Below, in pieces: positions 45,801-56,100 of a DNA stretch of 64,000 nt. The notes below the pieces were generated by a model. The model searched no databases, was not told where the DNA came from, and saw nothing but the letters and a program-made list of their open reading frames with translations. The DNA is taken from the NCBI RefSeq assembly GCF_030730905.1, contig NZ_JAVAMP010000002.1, positions 62,001 to 126,000 on the forward strand, read 5' to 3'. The stretch's first letter is position 1. Every line of letters starts with the position of its first letter. Both the position numbers and the translations under genes were made by a program. The stretch is from Chengkuizengella axinellae (GTDB lineage: Bacteria; Bacillota; Bacilli; Paenibacillales; KCTC-33759).

Positions 45801-48800
45801 TGATTACTATAACGATATTACAGGAGCAAATTTCGGAATTCCATTAAAAACAATTCAAGATTTATATTCACAGGCGAATTTACCTCAACCAAAATCAAAG
45901 GTTGAAGAAGCTCTTCAAGATGATGAAAAAGCAAAAAATCAGCTTTTAGAATATACAAATACTCTCCCTGCTTATAAAACACAGACAGAAATTACTAATC
46001 TTCTGAAAAAAGCTATAGAGGAAAGATTAGATTATGCAGAAATAGCTGCTCAAGAACCTTCAAGATTATCTGGACTATCAATAGATTCTACGATAGCAAA
46101 GTACAACGCAATTGGAAATGCGCGAAAAGAAACGGTGGAATCTATTACCTATATCAACTCACTAATTTCTGGTTTTCATGAACAGATTTCTGATTTGCAG
46201 AGCTCTATAATAGAAGCAGAAAAAGATAATCAACCTGAGCTAGTATCTGCCATGAAAAGTGAGATTGATTCAATATATTCTTTAATCACCACTTTAGAAA
46301 AGAATACAGAATCTTTGGAAGAGTTTGATGCAAAATTAAAAGAAAGAGAGTTTTCTGATCCAAGACAAAATGCTGACGAAGCTAAAAATTACATTGTCCA
46401 AGGTTTATCAAAACTGGATTATATAGATAAGAGCGGGAATACAGGCGGTATCGACTGGTATAAAGGACTTCAAGATGTCCAAGATATGTTCTCGCAATAT
46501 CTCACAATGGATAAGAAATTAGCAGTGTCTCAAGACATTTTTGATAAAACAGGTTTTGGTTATGAAAACCTAGGGAAATTAAAACAAATTAAATTCCAAG
46601 ATGATGTGAATCTATTATTTGCGCAAATGGAAGATATAAATGATAAATTATCTAGGTTTGCTGAAGGAACAAATGATTGGCACGTCATTCTCCAAGATGC
46701 GGTTCAAACGCAAGAACGATTGTTAGAAATGGAAAACCTAAAAACAGAAATGGCTAAACGCTGGTTTGAAATCTCTGGACAAGGGTTGGATGCCTACGTA
46801 AATGCTAGAGCTTATACCCAAAGCAGGGATTTATCTCAATCATATTCTAACTTAAATGATGCTACGGATTATTACCAGGATAACTATCGATCTTTAGATC
46901 AAAACGAAGAACTATCTAATCTTCAAATTATCAATGAGATGCATTCTCAAATGGCAGCTGTAATGGATGATTACCGTAATGCGATCGTAGGTGCATATAA
47001 AGCGGGTGCCATTAGTTTAGACGACTACATTGAAAAACTCTACGACTTAAGAGATTTACAAACCGAAGCAAAAGAACAATCGTTAACGATGTTTGAAGGC
47101 ATTACGTCGAGTATGACAGATTCCTTATCTGGTGCAATCTCTAGTGCGATGAAGGGAAGTTTTGAAGCTCCGTTAGATTTTGCCCAAAACTTTAAAAATT
47201 CTCTAGCGGACATAGTATCTTCTCAATTCTCGAATTTATTATTAAACAATTCAGGTTTAAAAAACTTAATGGATGAATTCAGTGCATCGATTTCTGAAGC
47301 AATGACGTCAGGAGATGTCAATGAAAGCTTAAATGCATTTAACTTCAATGATTTCAACGACCAACTAGATGGTGTATTAACTCAAGTCATGCCTTATATA
47401 GAACAGATCGCTGCAAGTACAGACGGCATGTTCGGAATCATGAAGAATGAAGTCTATAACGCACCTGAAGGATTTAAAATCGATGAATATTTATACGATA
47501 TGGCAAAAGGAGCCAGTTATGAGGATGTCGCTCCTTGGTTAGGGAATCAGTCAGGACCAACCAATGAAGCTGGGTCTCCAGTTGGAGGCAATGAAGATGA
47601 CGATCTGATTACTGTCGATCCTCTTCCGAAACCTTCATTTAATCCAAGGATTGTAACGAAACCTATTGATCCTATTAGATCTACTGGTAGACCTGAATAT
47701 GGTTTGCCTGAGGAGAATCCGGTATTAGATGCACTAAATGCGATCATCCATGCGAAAGAATTGTATAATGCAGATTCTTCACTAACAAGCTCAGCAAATG
47801 CACTTGTTCATAGTTCTGCAAATGATGGAAGAGATTTATTAGAACGTCTAGGTGCGACAGATATCTTAAAAGATATTGGTGATGGTATAAACGGAATGGA
47901 TTTAGAAGAGCTAGAGGCTTATGTTCGAGATAATGAAGACAAAATTTCTCAGTATAATCAAGAAGATTATCAATATAGTGACCGTGATTTAAAGAAAGCA
48001 AAAGATTATATCTCTGAGAGTGGAGAACTAGAACAAAAGCTTCAAAGTGTTGGAAGAACAAAAACCAATACGGAGAAAAAGATAAAAGAAAATCCATTTG
48101 GTATGAGTGAAAAAGATTTTGAGAAGTATTATGCCAATAAAGCAAAATATAATGATGCCTCTGATAAAGAGAAGAAAAAACTGAATAAAGAAAATGAAGC
48201 ATTAAGAAAACAATATGGCATTGAGAAAGATGAATACAATGTTCAAGATTTAAATTCTTATATGACTGGGGATTCAAGTGATTTATCAAAAATAGAGTCG
48301 AATGGACATAATAGTAATGTGATTATGGGATCAGTGGATGACAAACTAGGTGAAAACAATGGTTTATTATCAACTCTTATTGGTGGCGTATCAGATGTAG
48401 TTGGTGCCATTTCATCGGCTTTTAAAACAAGTAGTTCAAGCAGCTCATCAAGTAAAAGCTCGTCAAGTAAAAGCTCATCAAGTAAAAGTACAACAAGTAA
48501 AAATACAAGAAGTAAAAGTACGACAAGGAAAAGTTCTTCAAAATACCAAGACGCTGACAAAGACGGTCGAGATGATAGAGAGTATGGGAATAATGGTGCT
48601 GGTACGGATAAAGAGAAAAAAGATAATGATAATAGATTAAAGAAAGATTCTAAATTTAGAGAAACAGAGCGTGAACGTGCTGAGAAAGTAATTAAAAATA
48701 GAAAAAGAGCAGGTCTAGATACGAAGGCACAAGAAGATTATTTAAAAAAGATTGATAATTATCACAGCGGCGGCATAGCAGGTCTGAAGAAATTCACGAG

Positions 48801-49134
48801 TGGTGTGGGGCTATTGCCGAACGAGCTTAATTCCATATTACAACATGGTGAAGTCATATTACAACCAGGCCAAATTCAAGATATGATGCAGGTTGGAAAG
48901 TATGAAGGAATCACTAACCGCCTCTATACTATGGGACAACCTATTAATTCAAGTACTGGTTTAACTGGAGACAATAGTGAAGATATCAATATTAACATTA
49001 ATATCGATGGGAATGGAAGCGTGGATGAAGAGAGATTAAATCGAACGGTAGATAGTGCAGTAAGAAAGGCCATTTTACAAGCTAGAAAAGCAGACCGATT
49101 TAATAATCTTCAAACAAGAGGGGTTTCATATTAA
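42802..49134 (+). CDS. Tape measure protein with internal peptidoglycan hydrolase-like domain
   Basis: 2110 residues from TTG 42802 (AAGGAGGG 6 bases upstream). Residues 1-570 are the exchangeable N-terminal module, helical, with a hydrophobic stretch near 170-185. Residues about 880-1010 resemble a glucosaminidase (GH73-type) domain: FMEAAKTYDLDPAFLTAIAI, HETGKG with the catalytic-type Glu, NNVGNI, WRSYENITEGIYDLARLI. Long coiled coils follow. Residues about 1875-1915 are a Ser/Lys-rich low-complexity linker. The C-terminus has the tape-measure ending YHSGGIAGLKKF...LPNELNSILQHGEVIL. The protein sets tail length and is ejected into the target; the hydrolase would open the cell wall. The length suggests a tail of roughly 300 nm, if about 1.5 Angstrom per residue holds. 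Confidence 0.85.
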   Translation: MSNHSKLIIDTELMTNKASFNKILQDVKELNDEISTMIDLEYDLKMNIEYNPNQTKNIQNSINNMNTNLKLELQLDKRSLLAVEHEIQRLKTSIDVNVNTSPSKENSSTPMNILDQMNSFFDNFESMQSSYQNFTNYVDSVSSFNVGSINNVISKVVKNLGKLSLVTAGLFVAFEGIPWIVNKYKEAQERETRRNATRHEGLVFNSTEEIDDFKLRFNRLKELQIKKLEDQYNSLPKDEFNEYVSLQNSLYRDGFNIDPDIAYAEYGYKDDPTNRHEKPKIAEVDFYDEESIKKLKERLVIQLDIDTSKIFDMFEEIQNYDLFSGLVNKISYSGAYDSTGFLSREIESSMNIIPTVYDGYNLLKEKQVKLDKENEKSKLTIESKEESLRLDSGYSNYWIDNFKEEYIKNRENRTEFLNEYDKKDVKDFADSFEIHLQGLDEYDKLSEDILKVSEYLGQQTLKLKELNSAYLVAASGINLMEGALKKLRSNVSHAENVLTLSSDSNKLEASKNLFSAMVKESEALKLQLYGVQQSMKEIEKARPNDDFSIEHLYNPNSELSEFEQAYKQDYENQFEIQEIYEANLVSLRQQIDAYEQLIVSSDKYRMAWESVNERIELSKSLQKELRDVSAEFQVSVERAPELSNLLGNQFNSSEYLISAGEQKRDTVLSVAEKAQKALITYGDDAEKLQEALNEINATMGSEFDTAFIQPLKSLIENDIRESIENTKESNETLSTTTTSLETVLSGFGSAFDNFITYLNSLNIDMNSLESNEVAEEIRTNEQRGSTGTAQEFSSAPWYSNNDKPDWLRITDNILGIESTPVNQSNLFGFSQSANPGYNSSSVDYYQFSQAPDFSNVNPKRDIQGDILRSFGNGYNVTAADLNKHLENGLKNTGSIFMEAAKTYDLDPAFLTAIAIHETGKGKTITTNNVGNIQAKKGSGEKWRSYENITEGIYDLARLIDETYRDLWGLTSVTEIGTTYSPPGDSADHNKINQYWVPRVNDYYNDITGANFGIPLKTIQDLYSQANLPQPKSKVEEALQDDEKAKNQLLEYTNTLPAYKTQTEITNLLKKAIEERLDYAEIAAQEPSRLSGLSIDSTIAKYNAIGNARKETVESITYINSLISGFHEQISDLQSSIIEAEKDNQPELVSAMKSEIDSIYSLITTLEKNTESLEEFDAKLKEREFSDPRQNADEAKNYIVQGLSKLDYIDKSGNTGGIDWYKGLQDVQDMFSQYLTMDKKLAVSQDIFDKTGFGYENLGKLKQIKFQDDVNLLFAQMEDINDKLSRFAEGTNDWHVILQDAVQTQERLLEMENLKTEMAKRWFEISGQGLDAYVNARAYTQSRDLSQSYSNLNDATDYYQDNYRSLDQNEELSNLQIINEMHSQMAAVMDDYRNAIVGAYKAGAISLDDYIEKLYDLRDLQTEAKEQSLTMFEGITSSMTDSLSGAISSAMKGSFEAPLDFAQNFKNSLADIVSSQFSNLLLNNSGLKNLMDEFSASISEAMTSGDVNESLNAFNFNDFNDQLDGVLTQVMPYIEQIAASTDGMFGIMKNEVYNAPEGFKIDEYLYDMAKGASYEDVAPWLGNQSGPTNEAGSPVGGNEDDDLITVDPLPKPSFNPRIVTKPIDPIRSTGRPEYGLPEENPVLDALNAIIHAKELYNADSSLTSSANALVHSSANDGRDLLERLGATDILKDIGDGINGMDLEELEAYVRDNEDKISQYNQEDYQYSDRDLKKAKDYISESGELEQKLQSVGRTKTNTEKKIKENPFGMSEKDFEKYYANKAKYNDASDKEKKKLNKENEALRKQYGIEKDEYNVQDLNSYMTGDSSDLSKIESNGHNSNVIMGSVDDKLGENNGLLSTLIGGVSDVVGAISSAFKTSSSSSSSSKSSSSKSSSSKSTTSKNTRSKSTTRKSSSKYQDADKDGRDDREYGNNGAGTDKEKKDNDNRLKKDSKFRETERERAEKVIKNRKRAGLDTKAQEDYLKKIDNYHSGGIAGLKKFTSGVGLLPNELNSILQHGEVILQPGQIQDMMQVGKYEGITNRLYTMGQPINSSTGLTGDNSEDINININIDGNGSVDEERLNRTVDSAVRKAILQARKADRFNNLQTRGVSY

Positions 49135-49153
49135 AAAAAAGGAATGTTGCAGT

Positions 49154-50152
49154 ATGAGATGGAGATATGGAAATTATGAATTTCACATCAATCCAGATAG
49201 GCAGTCAGACAACATAACCTTAGTAGGGGACAATGTACGTACTTTAAATGGTACGTACATTGCACAACCTACAGGGGTTGTAGAAAAGTTAAACTTTGAA
49301 TCTGTTTTTTATCAAGGAAGAACAAAAATAATAGATGAGAAGAGCTTACTACATGCTGATAAATTCTGTTATGGAGCAGATCGTTTATACGTTTTGAATA
49401 AAAACCAATATGTAATCTATGTATACAATCAAAATTTAGTTCAAATAGATGAGATGGCAATACCAGGAGAAGCGGGTCAGGAATATATTTCTATCGCAGT
49501 GGATTCACGCAGTATATGGCTGCTAGGCTTAACACAAAATGGAACGTATTTCATTAATAATCTAAACATACATGATGCAACGCTCATTCATGAATACGAG
49601 CTGTCACATTTACTTATAGAACCAATAGGAATGACATGTATTGAAGACAGCATTGTGTATATAACTGACGATGATGGTGCGATTGAGGGATATCATTTAA
49701 CTGGGGGAAATGACTACAAAGTGACAAGCTTTATTATTCCAAATTTCCCACATCATGTTGTTGGCCTTACATCTTATTCAGAGTTTTTAGTCATAGGATG
49801 CAAGCAAGATCAACAAACCGTAATTTATCATGTTGATATTCATACACATGAAATCGTGAATACAATCATGATAGAAGACGAGAGCGGTATTGATGATATT
49901 TGTATGGATGGGGATCATTTTGTCACATATAACAAAAATATAAAACGATTGACATTTATAAGAGGTAACACAACGCTGCTGGATAAATACTTGTTAGAAA
50001 GAGAAATAGAATCTAAACGAAATGTTAAGTTAATAGATGATATGGGAGTAGAAAGGAAAGTAGTGGTAGAATCCTATGATGCTACAAGACTTATGGGACA
50101 TGAACATATGTATATTATTTCTATGTCAGTTCAGAATACAGATGGGGGATGA
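49154..50152 (+). CDS. Dit-like distal tail protein with inserted beta-propeller-like domain
   Basis: 332 residues. The N-terminus MRWRYGNYEFHINPDRQS...VRTLNGTYIAQPTGVVEKLNFE is the pattern of distal tail proteins in Gram-positive phages, including the strand pair that leads into the tail-tube-like ring. Its matching last strands (NVKLIDDMGVERKVVVESYDA, MYIISMSVQN) are at the C-terminus. Between them (about 75-280) is a repeated LYVLNKNQYVIYVYNQN, SIWLLGLTQNG, IVYITDDDGAIEGY type sequence, like a beta propeller. It would form the hub ring at the tail tip with an extra binding domain. Confidence 0.6.
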   Translation: MRWRYGNYEFHINPDRQSDNITLVGDNVRTLNGTYIAQPTGVVEKLNFESVFYQGRTKIIDEKSLLHADKFCYGADRLYVLNKNQYVIYVYNQNLVQIDEMAIPGEAGQEYISIAVDSRSIWLLGLTQNGTYFINNLNIHDATLIHEYELSHLLIEPIGMTCIEDSIVYITDDDGAIEGYHLTGGNDYKVTSFIIPNFPHHVVGLTSYSEFLVIGCKQDQQTVIYHVDIHTHEIVNTIMIEDESGIDDICMDGDHFVTYNKNIKRLTFIRGNTTLLDKYLLEREIESKRNVKLIDDMGVERKVVVESYDATRLMGHEHMYIISMSVQNTDGG

Positions 50153-50158
50153 TCATAA

Positions 50159-51514
50159 ATGAAATGGAGAGTTGGTAATCATAGTTTCAAAATCAACCCT
50201 AAGCAAAATAATAATAACAAAACAGCGTTATTAAACAGTACGATGGGTGTAAATGGGGAGCAAACAAGTGCTGTACCGTATTACAGCAACCATCTTCAAT
50301 TTACTGTAGATATCGTTGAAAAGAACACTAGGTTGATAAAGAAGTTTTCTCATATAGATTCTGCAGATTTCGTTTCCATTTCACATGATTTTGGGTTAAA
50401 TCAACTTCATATATTAGATGGCAACTTAATTCATGTTTATTCAGAAGATGGAACTTTGGAGTCCATTTATTCTGTTAAGCCCAAAAATGTGATAAGATCG
50501 ATTGCTATATCAGAGGCTACTGGATTAAACGCAGCCAATGCAGTGGACGGAAACGATGTTACATTCTGGAATATGCAAGACTCAAAAGGATCTATTTCAT
50601 TGGATTTAGGATTTCATATTTCACTATCTAGAGTAAGCATTCTTTGTGAAGGAAAACAAACGTTAGACGTATCCATATATTCTGATGATTCAGAATTATT
50701 AAATGATTCATATGAAACTTCAGAGGAAGGAGATATTTGGATTGATTTCCCTGCAACCAGCATGAGGCAATTAAGAGTAGAGATTAATAATGCAAGCAGC
50801 CAACAAATTTATAATATAGAAGCCTACTATATACCCTCTGTTAATCCTACAGGCATCGTTCATTTGATGAATGAAGTCGCATTTTTCTATGAAAATGATG
50901 AGGGAAAAGGGACTTTAATGATCACAGACAACTATGGGAGTGAATTGCAGAAATATGTATATTCTGATGTGGATGGTATAGAGAGTACAAGACAGTTGGC
51001 CTGGGATGTTGGAACCCCATATATTTATACAGTAAGTAAATATGGGAAAGTATATCAAATTAATAAATTAACAGGTGCTTATACTCTCATTCATGAAACT
51101 GAAGACTACAGAAATAATAAATCTTATGATTTGAACGTTTATCAAGGGATTGATATATATAATAGTCATTTTTTTGTTCTATCAAAACAAAACCAAATCG
51201 ATTTCTTCGATGTAAACTTTAATAAAATTTATTCAATAGACTTGTTAGGTCACAATTTGATTAATCTTGGCGTCATAGACCAATCTAATCAATGGTTTGT
51301 ATTAACAGATCAGCACTTGTCATTATTCGAAATGAACCTAGCAAAGTTGCAGCTAGAGGACTTGAAATCAGAAGCGAAAAAAGGCATGGTGACCATTACA
51401 GACGATAATAATATAAAACATAAGGCAGTAATTAAACAAATAGGAATCAATCGATTCAGAAATTTAAATGAAGCAAGATATGAGGTTTCATGTTCTGGTG
51501 ATTTGGTTACTTAG
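50159..51514 (+). CDS. Second Dit-like protein with discoidin-like insertion
   Basis: 451 residues, 7 bases after the preceding gene and paralogous to it: start MKWRVGNHSFKINPKQNNN and end GMVTITDDNNIKHKAVIKQI. The inserted part has a discoidin (F5/8 type C)-like segment at about 120-225 (SEATGLNAANAVDGNDVTFW, GSISLDLGFHISLSRVSILC, MRQLRVEINN), placed within propeller-like blades. Discoidin domains bind glycans or lipids. Two Dit-like proteins in a row are unusual and may form stacked or mixed rings. Confidence 0.6.
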   Translation: MKWRVGNHSFKINPKQNNNNKTALLNSTMGVNGEQTSAVPYYSNHLQFTVDIVEKNTRLIKKFSHIDSADFVSISHDFGLNQLHILDGNLIHVYSEDGTLESIYSVKPKNVIRSIAISEATGLNAANAVDGNDVTFWNMQDSKGSISLDLGFHISLSRVSILCEGKQTLDVSIYSDDSELLNDSYETSEEGDIWIDFPATSMRQLRVEINNASSQQIYNIEAYYIPSVNPTGIVHLMNEVAFFYENDEGKGTLMITDNYGSELQKYVYSDVDGIESTRQLAWDVGTPYIYTVSKYGKVYQINKLTGAYTLIHETEDYRNNKSYDLNVYQGIDIYNSHFFVLSKQNQIDFFDVNFNKIYSIDLLGHNLINLGVIDQSNQWFVLTDQHLSLFEMNLAKLQLEDLKSEAKKGMVTITDDNNIKHKAVIKQIGINRFRNLNEARYEVSCSGDLVT

Positions 51515-51537
51515 TTGGGATGAGGAGGGATTATAGA

Positions 51538-53130
51538 GTGATATCCGTGAGTTCAGATTTTAAGTCGGCATTAGAAGCTAATCATCGATTTTGGAAGATG
51601 AAGGTTGAAATAGAAAGAAATTCAGACGGAGCTGTTCCAATAGACATATCAGATCGTGTCATTTCAGTTTCTATTTCTCATGATTTTTCTCGTAGAAATG
51701 CATCACTGGAAATAGAAATAGAGAACAATGATTATAGTTTATCTCCATTAAATAGAGAAAGCGCAACAAATTTAGTAGGAGGAGTATATGATCCGTTGCT
51801 AGATTCCAGGCACATCATAAGAGTGTATGAAGGATTATTAACGGACAGTGGATATGAGTATGTCCAACGTTTTAATGGCGTGCTGGGGGACGACTTAGAT
51901 GCGAGTGCCTTCCCTAGTGTGATTCGTATGAACTGTCGTGATTATTCCAAGTTGTTTCAAGATACTTATATTTATCAAAGTAAAACTTATAGTGGGGTGT
52001 ACACAGCTAATAATGGAGATGACAATTTAACCATTGTGGAGTATGTGATGCAAGATCTGATCAATCAGTTTTGCCCAGATTACGGCATTAATATAGAAGT
52101 ATTAAATCCTACTCAGTTTGTAATTGGACAACCAGATAAACCTTATACAGCAAAGAATACGAGTCTTTGGGATGCATTACAGCTGCTTGCTGATTCCTCC
52201 AGTCATGAACTGCGTTTTAACGAGCAAGGGAGATTGATATTAAGAAAAATTGAACGAGATTTTAGTGAGAATAATCCTGTGATTGAACTCGACGAATCTA
52301 GTTTAATAAGAGATAGCGTTTCATTATCTGATGCAGATGTTCGGAATCATATCATGGTTAGAGTTCAAGGATTAGATCCTGTGGAAAAGAAAAATGAAGA
52401 CTCGATTCGAAAGTATGGAAGAAGATATATGGAAGTTCAGCGCAGCATATCCAATGTGCTTACTACCCAGGAACAAGCTCATGAGCTAGCAGAAAATTTT
52501 TTGGTAGATTTAAGTTGGGTCAATCCGATAGATGAGGTTGAAATTCCACTTTATCCTATTTTACAAGTTGGTGATATTGTTTCTATTAAAAACGATAGTA
52601 TTGGCACGAACCCAATGTACGATAAATTTAAAGTGATTAGGGTGCAGGATTCATTTAATAAAAGTTTAAAAAGAACCTCATTGTACTTACAGGGTCATAC
52701 GAATTACACACCAGAAGAATCCATTGCGCCTACAGCTCCAACTGATTTATCAAATGAAATTATAACAAGAGAAATCCAAAACTATATAGGATCTGGATGG
52801 AGTGGAAATTCTAAAAGAACTCATTTTGCAATGTTGAAATGGGAGCCTCCAACCAAAGATGAAGATGGGAACTCTTTAATTAGTGATTTTGGTGGATATA
52901 CGATCTTTCGGAAAAAAGGAAATGCTTCACAAACAAACCATGATTGGCTGCCCATTGCCTCCGTAAAATCTTATATTAAAGCGTTAAATTTAAAAGTGAA
53001 CTATTTTTATGACTATAGTGTATCGAGTGGGGAATATACGTACAAAATTAGGACAATGAATCGATTAGGAAAAGTATCCGCTGAGTCGGATGTGATGACT
53101 GTAAGTGTTCCTAACAATTCTTATACGTAA
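51538..53130 (+). CDS. Tail hub/Tal-like baseplate protein with fibronectin-like tail
   Basis: 530 residues. I chose GTG 51538, since GAGGAGGG lies 9 bases before it; the ATG at 51520 is itself part of that ribosome site. The N-terminal two-thirds resemble hub proteins (gp27-like): ISDRVISVSISHDFSRRNASLEIEIENNDYSLSPL, YTAKNTSLWDALQLLADSSSHELRF, PLYPILQVGDIVSIKN. The C-terminal part (about 405-525) is a fibronectin III-like domain (APTAPTDLSNE, FAMLKWEPPTKDEDG, YTYKIRTMNRLGKVS). Follows the Dit-like genes as expected for a siphovirus-type tail tip. Confidence 0.65.
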   Translation: MISVSSDFKSALEANHRFWKMKVEIERNSDGAVPIDISDRVISVSISHDFSRRNASLEIEIENNDYSLSPLNRESATNLVGGVYDPLLDSRHIIRVYEGLLTDSGYEYVQRFNGVLGDDLDASAFPSVIRMNCRDYSKLFQDTYIYQSKTYSGVYTANNGDDNLTIVEYVMQDLINQFCPDYGINIEVLNPTQFVIGQPDKPYTAKNTSLWDALQLLADSSSHELRFNEQGRLILRKIERDFSENNPVIELDESSLIRDSVSLSDADVRNHIMVRVQGLDPVEKKNEDSIRKYGRRYMEVQRSISNVLTTQEQAHELAENFLVDLSWVNPIDEVEIPLYPILQVGDIVSIKNDSIGTNPMYDKFKVIRVQDSFNKSLKRTSLYLQGHTNYTPEESIAPTAPTDLSNEIITREIQNYIGSGWSGNSKRTHFAMLKWEPPTKDEDGNSLISDFGGYTIFRKKGNASQTNHDWLPIASVKSYIKALNLKVNYFYDYSVSSGEYTYKIRTMNRLGKVSAESDVMTVSVPNNSYT

Positions 53131-53165
53131 GAAAGAAATCTTAGGATTTATGGAAAGGTGATTAT

Positions 53166-56100
53166 ATGGATTTTAAAAGTAGATATCTATTGTATGAAAC
53201 AGTAAAGCAAGATAACTATATGGATTATGCAGAAGTCGTCCATATCATCAATGATAAGTTAATTAATGTGAATATAGGTGGTCAAAAAGATATAGAAGGA
53301 AATTTAATCCTATTAGAGGCTGTGTTGGTAGAAGGAAATTATATACCTAAAATAGGGGACTGGGTAGGCATAGAATGGAGAGATGGACAGCCCATTGCTA
53401 TTGGGAATCAAATTTCAACAGGGCTGACAAATATTAATGATAATGTAAAAATTGTTTCGGTATCTGATTTAGCAGATAACGTCATTAATACAGATCATAT
53501 TCGAACTAATGCCATCGAAGCCAAACATATCCGATCAGACCAAATTACGGCTAATCATATAGAAGCTGATGCTATTAATTCAGATCATATAGCAGCGGAA
53601 TCTATTGAAAGTGCACATATACAGTCCGCTGCTATTGAAAGTGATCATATTTCAGCTGGGGCGATTGAAGCTTCACACATTAGCTCAGAGCAAATAACAG
53701 TGGACAAATTAGAGTCTGGGGCTAAAGAAGTTGGTTTATATGGAACCTATTTTGATGGAGAGTTATTTGAAACATATCTAGGTGCTCAAGTGGATACTAC
53801 CATTCAGTTTGATTGGGCAAACGAAGAAAAACCTCATTTTATTTCAGAAAAAAATCGCTATAGCATTCGTTGGACAGGTTTTATATATGCACCAAGAACA
53901 GGGGATTATGAGTTTTACATTCAAAAAAGTCATGGAGTTCGATTATGGGTTCACGGTCAAAAAGTGATGGATGCTTGGAATGGTAGAGATGAAGAAGTGT
54001 TTGGCAAGATTCATTTAGAAGAGAAATCATGGATTACCATTCGCCTTGATTACTACGATGATTCTGGAAATGGGGGCATTTCGTTAAAGTGGAAACCGCC
54101 TGCTGGAAGTAAGGAAATTGTGCCGACGGATCATTTTAAACCTAAAATTACAACGATTGATGGGGCGACGATTGAAACAGGCACAATTAAAGCAGAACAA
54201 ATTGCTACAGGAACAATTACTGCGGAATCAGGTATTATTGCAGATTTAACCATTCAATCTGGACACATTGCGGATGCGTCAATTACAAGTGCAAAAATCG
54301 GATCAGGTGAAATTGATTCTGTTCATATAGCTGAAGGGAGTATTAGTACTGTACACATTGAGGATGCCTCCATTACAAGTGCGCAAATTGCTGCGTTAGA
54401 CGCAGGGTTAATTACAACTGGTGTGTTAAATAGTGATGTGATTTCAACAATCAGTATAGAAAGTGACAATATTACTTCTGATGCTGTTCAGAGCAGACAT
54501 ATCGCGGCGAATCAAATTGATGCCGATCATATTAAATCAGGTGCCATTACTGCTACTGAAATTGCGGCACAGTCTGTGACATCTGACAAAATTCAAGCAG
54601 GTGCCATTACAGGTGATTCTATTAAAGTAGGTACCATTCAAACTCAACATATATCCACTCAAGGTTTAGATGCACAGTCTGTCATGGTTTATGATAGTGA
54701 TACTGGTGAGACATTGATTGGTGGAGGGTATTTAAGAGTTGACGGTTTGGATGTAGGTGTAGTTCAATCAGATAATTTGATTGCAAACGGTTTGTTTTTA
54801 ACAGCCTCTTCTCAATATGGTTTAGCACGTGAAAACCCATATGGAGAAGTCACCTTAGGAACGAAATCTGCCATTGAAAATGGGAATCAGATTTGGAAAT
54901 TAGATATTGCAACAGGTAAAAAGGTAGAAGCGATTCATATTCATGAAAAACGTCCTGTAGATATTTCCATTAATGACTTAGGGACGACTGGCTACGTGAC
55001 GGTTCAAGGGGACGATAGTCTGGTTGAATTGGATTTAGTGAATGATATAACAACAGATTTAAAATTAAAAATGGGTAAAGGTCCAAGTACAATAAAATGG
55101 ACTGGAGACAAATTAGGAGATCATAAACACTTTTTGATTTTAAATCGTGATCCGAAAGATCTGCATGTACCTGATTCCCTTATAGTCGTAGATGCCACTC
55201 ATAATCCGATGTCTGGGGGCGATGGATCAGTCTACGTTCATCATAAAATTCCTTTAGGAAACAATCCTTATGATTTTGTGCTTGACGATAGTAAAAAACT
55301 GTATGTCACAATGGCAAATCAAGGAGATATCGTTGTTTTAGATTTAAGTGGTCACGATTCCTCTCAATGGTGGGTCATAGATCGAATTCCGATTTCAGCA
55401 TATGGTACAGACAATTATCATGGAGGATTGTCAGGGGAATATGGTTTGAAACAGGTTACAGGGGGAGACTCTGCAAGTCAGTATGATGAAACAGCAGGTA
55501 CTGTAGAAGGAGTTGAAAGTACGGATGGTGCTCACCAACATGGTGGGTATGGAAGTACTGATGGTTCATTAAGACAATATGAACCACGGGGCATCGCTTT
55601 AAGTTCAGACACAGATCATTTATACGTTGTAGATCATAAAAATAATGAACTTGTCGTAGTCGATAAGACGGGTAAAGCTCCTTACAATGGTTTAACAGGA
55701 AGAGATTCATCTTCTGAAACCCCAGCTGTAAGTAGAGAGGAAGGCGTGTCTGAAGGTGGAGGACCCGACACTCCTTACGTTCGATATCGAATCCCAATTG
55801 GAGATGCACCTGAACATGTGGAAGTCATGAATGGAAAAGTGTTTGTGACATTATTAGGCTCCGGGGAAATTGCAATGATCGATGAACAAGATATTTTGGA
55901 TGAGATTGCAGCAGATCGTGAGTATTACAATGAATCTTGGCATGTGTTTATTCCGATGCGGGAAGAACCTACTTTCCAAGTCCGTAAAATTTTTGTTGGT
56001 TCTAAACCTTCCCACATTCAGTCTTATGAGCAGATGGGGAAATTGTTTGTCTCTCTTTCAGGACAGGATGAAGTCATTAGTATAGATGTTTCTTCTGAAC

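Noticed and set aside
48421-48540. Short tandem repeats of AGTAAAAGCTCATCA type, CRISPR-like at first sight
   Set aside because: They are in frame within the tape measure gene and encode a Ser/Lys-rich linker; repeats are too short and have no spacers. The opposite-strand Leu/Val-rich ORF is a shadow.
55456-55809. 117-codon minus-strand ORF
   Set aside because: It lies wholly inside the giant fibre gene and has no start signals.
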